From Diplolepis rosae (lineage: Eukaryota > Arthropoda > Insecta > Hymenoptera > Diplolepididae), in contig JAPYXD010000715.1 in the NCBI GenBank assembly GCA_030998225.1, forward strand, positions 5,956,501-6,020,500: DNA of 64,000 nucleotides, given 5' to 3'. The notes below the pieces were generated by a model. It searched no databases, was not told where the DNA came from, and saw only the letters and a program-made list of their open reading frames with translations. This document shows, in pieces, positions 55,958 to 64,000 of the stretch. The first letter of the stretch is position 1. Each line of letters begins with the position of its first letter. The position numbers and the translations under genes are program-made.

Positions 55958-57136
55958 CTAGAAAAATGGATAAAGGAATATTACGGCTAGAAAAAAAGCA
56001 CTATGGAGCATTTTTTTGACTGCACTGCTTCTAAATAATTCTGCATCACCCATTTGAAAAGTGTGCGTAGGGCTGGACATGCGGCCATCTCCTCCTAAAC
56101 TGTAAGCAAGAACTCGAAGATGATAAGCCTTTCCTGGACGCAAATTCGTAATGTAAGACTCAAGATTACTGCCCGTTGGAATTAGCGTATCGTTCGCAGT
56201 ACTCATGTCTTGATCGACTTCCCAGACTCGAATCTTGTAGCCAATAATCGGCTCTTCATCCAATCCAGGTTGGACATAACGCCAAGTAACACGAACAGTC
56301 GATGGATTGACTTCATGTACATGAACTGCTGAAGGAGGCTTTTGAGGCGCTTTTCTCCAGGTTCTCTCCAAATACCTTTCGCTTTCAGGTCCTTCTCCTG
56401 CAGAATTATAAGCCATAACTTTAACATAATAATAAGTATCAGGCTTCAAACCAACAACGAGTGACCAAGGTCTTGTGGTTCGAGAGAGATAGTAAGTAGC
56501 AGTTTCTTCTGGTTTATTTTCTAACCAGTATTTGATTCTGTGACCGATAAGTTTGCCTCTAACTCTCTCTCGAGTTTCCTCAATAGGCGTCCAACTGACA
56601 TTAAGAGACGTCCCATTGAAGCTACGAGCATAAACTTGTTGTGGAGCAACCTGAGGCATATCTTCTGCACTAAATATTGTGGCCGGCTCGGAAATAGGTC
56701 CATAGCCTATTTCATTAGCAGCTTGGACCCTTACTTGATATTCAGTATAATAGTACTGTTGAGAGATTTGCACGACACTAGTTCCAATATTGCCATACTG
56801 TTTGAGATCGAGAAACTGGAACTCCGTGTCATGGGTTTTCCTGCGCCAGAAGATTTTGTAATAAATTCCAGGGCCGTTTTGATTTGCCGGTGGTAGAGGG
56901 TCCCATTTGATTGTGAGGTCACCGATCTTCCCACCTCCACCCCCGATGTTGCTTGGAGCTTTGAATGGTTTGTCAGACGGAGTGCTGTATTGTGGAGTTG
57001 GTGCTGATGGAGGACCGTAACCGAGTTCATTATAAGCAGAGACCCGGAATTCGTAGGTGGTGAAGGGACTCAGTACGTTTTCAAGAACTGCTTCCTTACG
57101 ACCGTTGTATCTATCCACAACGTTCGCTTTGATATC
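55958..57136 (-). CDS. Cont: Contactin, last coding exon (FN3 domains and GPI signal)
   Basis: 392 residues from a splice acceptor (TTTTTCCAG ending at 57137; the exon starts in phase 0 with ISKRTFVDRYNGRKE). Domains: end of FN3 domain 1 (TTYEFRVSAYNELGYGPPSA), FN3-2 (from APSNIGGGGG; YYKIFWRRKTHDTEF), FN3-3 (from APQQVYARSFNGTSLNVSW; YYLSRTTRPWSLVVGLKP), and FN3-4 (from PSAVHVHEVNPSTVRVTW), then SSAVKKMLHSAFFLAVIFLY, a short hydrophobic C-terminal tail typical of a GPI-anchor signal. Contactin acts at the cell surface in septate-junction and glial/axonal adhesion (insect orthologue knowledge). The frame is intact and unlike surrounding elements in composition, so it is a real host gene. The Ig domains and other exons are not in the window, so the preceding intron probably runs through the transposon-rich 57-64 kb region and beyond. 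Confidence 0.92.
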   Translation of the reverse strand, partial: DIKANVVDRYNGRKEAVLENVLSPFTTYEFRVSAYNELGYGPPSAPTPQYSTPSDKPFKAPSNIGGGGGKIGDLTIKWDPLPPANQNGPGIYYKIFWRRKTHDTEFQFLDLKQYGNIGTSVVQISQQYYYTEYQVRVQAANEIGYGPISEPATIFSAEDMPQVAPQQVYARSFNGTSLNVSWTPIEETRERVRGKLIGHRIKYWLENKPEETATYYLSRTTRPWSLVVGLKPDTYYYVKVMAYNSAGEGPESERYLERTWRKAPQKPPSAVHVHEVNPSTVRVTWRYVQPGLDEEPIIGYKIRVWEVDQDMSTANDTLIPTGSNLESYITNLRPGKAYHLRVLAYSLGGDGRMSSPTHTFQMGDAELFRSSAVKKMLHSAFFLAVIFLYPFF

Positions 57137-57264
57137 TGGAAAAATTGTAATAAAATATTAAACAAAAATATATAACTTGGTTTGTATTAAAGTCCATATT
57201 CACATCCATCCCTTCAGGCTTACTTGAAATAATTTTCTAGGATTTCAGAATCTAATATTAATTG

Positions 57265-57761
57265 TGACGCGATCTGAGAAAAAGGACCTTAACGTCCAAA
57301 AATCATTTTTCGAATTATGGTCATTTCCGATTAAATCAACACCTTTCTTTAAGACTATGAAATCAGTATAATTTATATGGAAATATTTTTTGTTTAATAA
57401 GACTTTTTTGATCAGCGGTTCAAGATACGTCTGAAACCTCTCTATCTCTTCTCACACAGCCACTTCTACCATGTTTGTTAGATTTTAGCGTTCGGGAGGG
57501 CTCGGTTGGGAGAAAGATGCATTCACTGCACCGTTCTATATTACGGTGCTTTATGGCGTTCAAGACACGTGTAAAGTCAGTGCATCTCTCTGCCGAAAAC
57601 AGGCAAATGGGCCATACACATGGGCGCTAGTCTTGAGATAGTAGACTTCGGTAAAGAGAGTAAAGAATATCGAAAACTCTAATTGGCTCGTTGCCTAATT
57701 TTTCCCTCCTCCTGTAAAATCTTTGGTGTGACGCTAAGGTCCCTTTTCTCAAATCGCGTCA
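57265..57761. mobile_element. MITE, TIR TGACGCGATxTGAGAAAA, in the Contactin intron
   Basis: Ends TGACGCGATCTGAGAAAAAG and inverse of TGACGCGATTTGAGAAAAGG, each followed by GACCTTAxCGTC. About 497 bp. The interior is not symmetric and codes for nothing. No clear duplication. Confidence 0.65.
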
Positions 57762-58019
57762 TAATTATAAGAATGCTTTTAACGTCTAAGAAATATTTTT
57801 TACATTTTACTCTAGGTATGAACAAATTGCATGCAAACATTTATATTCTTTTCTCATTTAGAAATTTTCTAAGTTGCTATACAGGGCTTTTCAACAGGGA
57901 CTTTGTTTTAAAATTTTAAATATTATAAAATATATACTTTGGATGAAAGTTCGGTATTCCTTTAATGATATATAATGCAGAAAGTCTACAGTTTATAAAT
58001 GAAAAATAATATGTGACAA

Positions 58020-58970
58020 ATGTCTACCACAACCACATTTACAGACGTCGATAAAATTTTCGATTCCATTTTTCCATAACTGCGGCTTTATCTCATCAAT
58101 TATACGTCAGGTGTTGGTTTTCAAGGCTTCAATGGATTGTGGATTATCTTCTGCATAGACTTAATTTTCCACATAACCCCACAAAAAATAGTCTAACAGC
58201 GTTAAATCACACGATATAGGCGACCAATTGACTGTAGGATTACGCTAAATTATTCGACCAGAAAATTCCGTTCGCAATAAATTCAACGTTTCAGTGACTG
58301 TGTGGCATGTGGCGCCGTCCTGCCGAAAGAACATATTAGTCACATCCATATCATCAATAATAGGCCAAAAAAAATTGGTGAACATGTCCCAATAATGCAA
58401 TCCATTCACAGTAACAGCGTTTCCAGCCTCATTTATAAAAATATATGGTCCAATCACCACTCCAGAACAAAAAGCGCACAAAACAGTAACACAAGTGGGA
58501 TGTTAAGGCTTCTCAACAATCATTCTTGGATCTTTTGAAGCCAAAATGCGGAAATTGTGCTTATTAACGTAACTATTCAAATGAAAATTAGCTTCATCTG
58601 AATAGATGATTTTTTTAGAAAAACCGTCACCTTGTTCATGGGTGAAATTAGCGAATAGTTGACGGAGAGAAAGGTCAGCTGGCTTTAATTCTGGCACTAA
58701 CTGAACCTTGTAAGGTTTTAGATCCAAATAATTACGCCAAATTGACCATTTGGTGCTCGTGGATAAGACCAATTGCTAAAAACGTAGTGGAATCGATAAG
58801 TTTGGATCTTCCTTGACACAATTTTAGTTAGTGTTGTTCTGAGTATGCTATGTACCCATCCAGCAGACTCAAATTTATCTACCAACTTCTTAATAGCGGT
58901 CTCAGGACGATTATATCAACCAAAAATATCCGAAATTTTGCGATATGGGTTTTCACAGATCCATAATTTT
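58020..58970 (-). pseudogene. Second DD41D transposase relic
   Basis: Minus strand. Part of an N-terminal HTH (ETAIKKLVDKFESAGWVHSI near 58870), then GFSKKIIYSDEANFHLNSYV (first Asp), PYIFINEAGNAVTVNG, NMFFRQDGATCHTV (second Asp) and, in another frame, SPISCDLTLLDYFLWGYV (third Asp, 41 residues later), ending IENFIDVCKCGCGRH. It is the same family as the transposase at 34676-36394 but clearly a different subfamily. Stops and frame changes show it is dead. Confidence 0.75.
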
Positions 58971-59813
58971 TGTAGTGGATTTTAATAATTTTTATGCAGT
59001 TTTTAAAAAATTAAAGGAATTATTATAAATTTTAAACGGTCACATCGGTAACCAAGTGACAGCGCATAAGCAGCCAGTAGCGCAGTAGGTCTGCAGGGGC
59101 AGCGACTATGACAGTCTCTATTAGGCTGGCAGCCCGAGCCTTCCCGCTGCAGACCCGAAACCAAGCGTATGCAACCGTCAGCAGCACTTCTCCAGGGACT
59201 CAGAGTCCCTACCTAGTGAGGGCAGGAAGAGTAGACGAGCTTTTAGTCACACTATCCTTCCAACACTAGCAGATATAACTTTTTTCACAGAGTTCTTTGG
59301 GTACGCTGCCCAGACTCCAGAATAACTGATTTCATGGGTACGCTGCTACAAGCTCCACAATTACCACCTTTTTATCTCCGCCCGTTTTAAGCCCGCTGCC
59401 CAGGCGTAATAACGCTATTCCAAAGGTCCTATAGACAGGTGCACGTCACCCGGGCTATTTCTCTTCCTCCCACAAAAATCTGATCATTTTCCGAACATAG
59501 TTCCAACTTTGAGGTAGTGTCACATCTAGCGACGATTATTATTTATTTATAATAATAATCTATGCGATATTAATAAAAAGCCTTTACAAAATTATGTGTA
59601 CAAAGCAACAGGTTCTAAATGTATTGATCGTAGAAATATCCTAAGCGTCTAAACGAGATAAAAATATACGCATAGAGCAACCCAATTGGAATGTTTTATG
59701 TACACAAACCACTAACCCACTACTACTTGAAAAGTTCATTCACCTGAGAGAAATAGGGAGAACCGGAGGTAAAAACTAAGTCTAATATATTTTTCCCCTT
59801 TTCTTTACTACAT
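58971..59813. other. Unassigned, with a G+C-rich patch 59040-59480
   Basis: No frame or RNA I can recognise. TGTCACATCTAGCGACG at 59517 resembles an LTR start, but no matching end was found. Confidence 0.35.
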
Positions 59814-60740
59814 AGAAACATCGACCAAAGGAAAAGAGGCCAGGTCATTCACTGAAAACGAATTAAACGATGCGTTTCACTTAATTATCCAATTGACCCA
59901 ATTAGAAACATTCCCAAAAGAGTTAGAGTCACTTGCAAAAACTAATAAGATTGATTCAAAAAGCAGTCTTTTAAAACTTAATCCATTTTTAGATCAAGGG
60001 ATTATTAAAGTGGATGGGAGACTGATCAATGCAAATTTACCAGTGTTCCAAAAACATTCGATTATACTGCCAAAAAATCATTTTATGTCGAAGATTATCA
60101 TTCGCGGCGAACACATTGCTCGCATGCATGCAGGAGCCAATGCGACACTTTATGGTGTTCGTGAAACCTTCTGGCCCATCGACGGGCGCAATAAAACGAG
60201 ACAAATTATTCGAAAATGCGTGCGATGTTGCAAAACAAAACCAGGGGAATTGAATTACATAATGGGTAACTTACCAAAAAATCAGGTTTCATTTTCACGG
60301 TCGTTTGTAAACGTGGGTGTAGATTACTGTGGTCCCTTTTTTATTAAGGAACGTCGCCATTGTAATCGAGCAAAAATAAAGACATACGTTTGTCTCTTTG
60401 TGTACCTTGCTACCAAGGCAATTCATTTAGAGCTAGCAAGCGACTTATCCGCGGAGGCCTTTCTGGTTTGTTTAAAAAGATTCTTCTCGCGTCGAGGAAA
60501 GTCTAATACTGTATCCTCAGATAACGCGACCAACTTCGTAGGGGCCAATAAGGAACTACGCCAGCTATATGATCAAATCAATGCACTTGAAAACAACGAA
60601 AATATTCAAACCTTTCTAGTAAAAGAAGGTGTTAGCTGGCAGTTTATCCCTCCCAGATCTCCTCACTTTGGAGGACTCTGGGAAGCTGCGGTCAAGTCCT
60701 TCAAAAGACATTTCACAGAGGTTATTTGTTATTCGTGTAA
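59814..60740 (+). pseudogene. BEL/Pao retrotransposon integrase, 3'-truncated
   Basis: In one long frame: KSSLLKLNPFLDQGIIKVDG (RNase H/integrase linker), then the HHCC zinc-binding part (GEHIARMHAGANATLYGVRE ... CVRCCKTKPG), and the DDE core VNVGVDYCGPFFIKE (Asp), TVSSDNATNFVGANKEL (Asp), IPPRSPHFGGLWEAAVKSFK (Glu). These are the characteristic BEL/Pao motifs, including the FGGLWEAAVK block. All catalytic acids are present, but the frame runs into unrelated sequence after HFTEVI at about 60725. Gag, protease, RT and LTRs are not seen. Confidence 0.85.
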
Positions 60741-60789
60741 TACACGAAGAAATACATCCAGGAATTGTAACGAGCAAATAAATATTAAT

Positions 60790-61460
60790 TAACAATCACC
60801 ACTACTATTACAACAACAAAAACAACAATTTCAGCAACAAGAAGTTAATCAACAGGAATACTGCAATGACCTTCCCGGAACAGGTGCACAAAGGAGGACT
60901 TAAATGAACAAATTCATGCACCTAATTTTATTGAAAATAAAACGGAAAAAATTAATTTACACACAGGTAAAACAATTCCGTATATAATTTTACCAGCAAA
61001 AGGATTAAAAACCCTATAAACATGACGATAAACATAGCAGCTGGATCAAATTTTGTAAAACAACAAGCAGTCAAAGCAAATGTAAACAAATCTGTATGCC
61101 TGAAACTAACAGGTTTAAATGAACACCCTGTATTTAGACTTGGCCAGATAACGATCAATATTTTCGGCTACCTGACCACCCTCAACATAATAGCTAACGA
61201 AATACCTATCGAACATGGTGGTATATTAGGTACATAATTTTTTTGGAACAATAACGTAAAAATCAATTATGCAGAAAAACAACTTGAAATAAATAATGAA
61301 GTTTATCCATTTGAAATGCAAGAGACTATATTGGTACCAGCAAGAACTATTTCAGATTTTTATGTAAGAATGAAAAACAGTAAACAAAAGCAGGGATTTA
61401 TTTCGCAATTACATCTTTGCAATGGAGTATACTTAGGGAACGTACATGGAGAAAAATATT
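60790..61460 (+). pseudogene. Gypsy-type gag end and protease fragment, active site lost
   Basis: A Gln-rich stretch is followed, in changing frames, by FIENKTEKINLHTGKTIPY, then LPAKGLKTL, then MTINIAAGSNFVKQQAV and ITINIFGYLTTLNIIANEIP, ILGT, FFWNNNVKINYAEKQLE. This is the retropepsin region of Ty3/Gypsy elements of insects. The catalytic D-T/S-G triad is replaced by N-I-A, so it cannot cleave. It lies directly after the truncated BEL integrase, so a junction between two elements falls at about 60740-60790. Confidence 0.7.
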
Positions 61461-62867
61461 TGAAGTAATTTTACTCAACTTTCAATCAAAGTTTGGACAT
61501 ATGGCCAAGTTAGAAGTTATTTTGTATCAACGTTATTATTTTTGATGTATTAAATGTTCAAGAATGAATCAAAGTTAAATAAAATTCAGAAGTGTAGAGT
61601 GAAGTATGAAAACGTGCATTAAAGATTTCTAAAAATATATATTACTACTCGTAGTATGATTATAAAAAACCAATCTTTTATTCAATCACAAAAATACTAG
61701 AGCTTTCCGTTTATTCTACTCTACGCTTCAATCGCGAATCGAAATTATTAATTTCATCCTAATAGATTGAAGTTCACGCTCCTGAAAGAAAAATATTAGC
61801 CGTCGACACTTTATTTAATTGTCATCGACTTTTGGATATGACTAGTCGATAAGAATTTCGACATTTCTTTTAGAAGCTTTCATTGACAGATGTACGGAAT
61901 TATTAAAATTGCCAATGAATTTTTTTATTTTCATTCCATCTGAATCTTTCGTTGCTTTTAAGGTATAAAAACTATAGTCAATTTAGTATTTTAAAGTTTG
62001 AGATAATCTAGTTATACAGATTGTATAAGTTTAATAAATTCTTAATTTATGATTTTTTCTCAATTCATTTATAATTACTTCCTTATTTTTCACTTAGGTT
62101 TTTAAAATTAAATTGATTTTATAGAAATTTAAACAGCAAAAGTCTTGATAACTATGTTACATAAAAATAAAAAATCTACACAGGACTTAGAATTTACATA
62201 AATTTATTAGTCATAATAATAATTTTCAATTCGCAATTGTAAAATACATCTTTTGAAAATATACAACACCGAAAGTAATACGCCCGATGCTTATTATACT
62301 CAACTATCGTTTGAAGCACCTCGAGCGTCGGTGATATACATTTCATGTTAACCCACTGACGCATGTTGATGTCTTGTCGTCGACAATGTTTTGTTCAACT
62401 CCTTACTATTCCCTATGTAACGCTTATTATTATTCACTTTGGGTGAATTAGTTATTTATCAAATTTATTTTACTCGACTAAGATTTAAAAGATGTCCAAA
62501 TGTCCTTATGTCCCAAGTTTAATCGACAAAGTCGAGTAAAATTACTTCAACTATTTTTCTCCGTGCAATTTTTTCTAGTAAAAAGAGTAAAGCGTATATG
62601 GAAAAATTCAATACAAATATAGAATCTCAAAAGTTAACCGTACTATCTCTTGACAATTAATCAAACTGCCAAAAAATATAAAATAAAGAAGAATTTAATT
62701 TTTCACAAAATTTTTTCAATGATTTTATTAATCACATTCCACAAACAAACAAAATGAAAATGTCTCTAATTCTCTTTCTCTTTTAACCCATTAACGCCCA
62801 AAATCACAGACTTTTTAACTCATTTTCGTTAAAGTGAATATTATTAATAATTCAAATTTAAAGAACT
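61461..62867. other. AT-rich DNA, no gene recognised
   Basis: Only very short frames. No repeats with clear boundaries noticed. Confidence 0.45.
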
Positions 62868-63017
62868 TGAAATCTTTCTGTGGAAAAAAAGACGTTTTCG
62901 ACTGCGCTGGGATTCGAGCCCAGGTCTTTCGATTGCCGGTCGACTACTCTAACCACTCAGCTACACAGGCGTTCGACATCTCCTACTCCACAGGAAGATC
63001 TCCTTATATCGCCTAGT
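62868..63017 (-). repeat. Dispersed tRNA-like repeat unit (71-nt tRNA-like body 62900-62970)
   Basis: Near-identical to the unit at 8749-8900. The same upstream block (GATATAAGGAGATCTTCC) and the same downstream T-run plus CCACAGAAAGATTT are present, but here without the foldback element's arms around it. The body has A-box TAGCTGAGTGGTT, anticodon-loop CCGGCAA and T-arm CTGGG-CTCGAAT-CCCAG. Confidence 0.7.
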
Positions 63018-63031
63018 TATTTTTCACTTAA

Positions 63032-64000
63032 TTAGTTTGAATCATTTAAATTCCGACCCGGAAATATTTTAATCGTTTGTGCCCGTAGTCGATTCATGTG
63101 AACAATCTTTGTTTTATCATTTTTTAGAGCCAATTCAACGTTGTGATTATTAAAAATTTGAATTATTCTATAAGGACCGGAGTTTTCCTGATCCAACTTC
63201 GATGTTTTACCATTTTTGTGAAGGAAAACAGGATCGCCTACTTGGTAAATTTGCGTATTTAACTTTTGATCATGGTATTTCTTTGATCGTTCTTTAGCGG
63301 CATGAAGTCGCTCGCTATCTTTTTCTTGAGTTTCTCCTAATTTCACTTTTAGCGTCTTTAAGTACACATCATAGGTTAAAGGAACTTGTTGTTTTGCGAA
63401 CTCGGATGGGATTCTATCTGGTTTACCGAAAATTAGATCGTGCGGAGTAAAGCTAGTCCCTATATGTGTTTAATTTTGAATATTTTACAAAGGTTGTCCA
63501 TAACTCTGCTAGTAAAGTTACTACCTTGATGGGTGTGAATGAATTCAGGGCAGCCAAAAAGTGTAAGGCATTGTTCCGCCAGGGCTGAAGCGATAGCGGC
63601 AGATTCAGTACTGCGTAAAGGAATGGCATCAGAAAATTTCGTTAGGGAGTCTTGAATAGTGAGGATATATTTATTGCCTAATTCTGTTTCGGGAAGGGGA
63701 CCGACTATATCTATTTCAATTTTTTCGAAAGCTTCTGACGGAATATCGATTATTTGCATCGGTAATTTAGTTTTTACTCTGACAGTTTTATTAAGTTTGC
63801 AATTTTCGCAATCTTTAACAAATTTTAGAATTTGTTCGCGCATATTAGGTGAATAGAAATTTTCGCGAATCCTTTCGTAGATTTTCGTGGATCCTTTGCG
63901 ACCACCTGTTGTTGAACAATGGTGTTCATGAATTATTTTTTGTCGATCTGTTTCGAGGGGTATTTCTCTTTCACCATAGCATACAGAAATTTTATAGTCA
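63032..64000 (-). pseudogene. Gypsy-type integrase relic, runs off the right edge
   Basis: From the right edge inward on the minus strand: an HHCC finger (KIIHEHHCSTTGGRKGSTKI, CENCKLNK), then IEIDIVGPLPETE (first Asp), GNKYILTIQDSLTKFSDA and PEFIHTHQGSNFTS, where the second catalytic Asp is replaced by His (T-H-T-H-Q-G for T-H-T-D-Q-G). After a stop at about 63460 a deletion removes the third acid, and the frame resumes as GTSFTPHDLIFGKPDRIPSE and the C-terminal GPY/F module (SGPYRIIQIFN). Doubly inactive. Probably a different element from the Gypsy protease piece on the other strand. Confidence 0.82.

Overview
The window looks like eukaryotic, very probably insect, genomic DNA: strongly A+T-rich, with intron-containing genes, no prokaryotic operons, and a transposable-element set typical of arthropods (mariner/Tc1 types including DD34D and DD41D, P element with THAP domain, hAT-like MITEs, I- and R1-clade LINEs, Penelope, BEL/Pao and Gypsy). 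The species cannot be fixed from sequence alone. A hymenopteran or similar insect is possible, but that is only a guess.

Host genes are few. (1) A small AT-hook chromatin protein lies on the minus strand (3004-3243), with a splice acceptor just upstream and a perfect donor about 2 kb further upstream, suggesting a 5' non-coding exon. (2) The last coding exon of Contactin, a GPI-anchored immunoglobulin/FN3 cell-adhesion protein, lies on the minus strand (55958-57136) with a clean acceptor. Its upstream exons are not visible and probably lie beyond the right edge.

Nearly everything else is mobile DNA, often nested. 0.9-9.2 kb: palindromic MITEs, including a three-level nest (5648-8063 contains 5682-7673, which contains 5706-6844) and a foldback element carrying tRNA-like sequence. 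10.9-13.6 kb: three more palindromes. 13.6-17.8 kb: an I-type LINE remnant with R1-clade sequence embedded. 18.0-23.3 kb: a long inverted-repeat element holding a palindrome that is itself split by a solo LTR. 24.3-31.3 kb: a decayed, intron-containing P-element transposase gene on the minus strand. 32.0-38.6 kb: pieces of a SWIM/YqaJ protein and a PHIS-type (Harbinger/ISL2EU-like) transposase, split by a DD41D transposon that is itself split by a MITE. 38.8-46.1 kb: an I-type LINE cut by a Penelope-like element (15-bp target duplication) and by a mariner (TA duplication). 46-54.9 kb: AT-rich DNA with several foldback elements. 57.2-64 kb: a MITE, a second DD41D transposase relic, BEL/Pao integrase fused to a Gypsy protease fragment, a tRNA-like repeat, and a Gypsy integrase relic running off the right end.

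Almost all transposon genes carry stops, frameshifts or lost catalytic residues, so this is a fossil bed, not an active set. The most distinctive things are the tRNA-like modules inside and outside a foldback MITE, hammerhead-like cores in both inverted arms of the Penelope element, the TGACGT arrays in a 637-bp foldback, and the SWIM/YqaJ plus PHIS-transposase pair. Boundaries were read by eye from inverted repeats and target duplications; no alignment or search was run.
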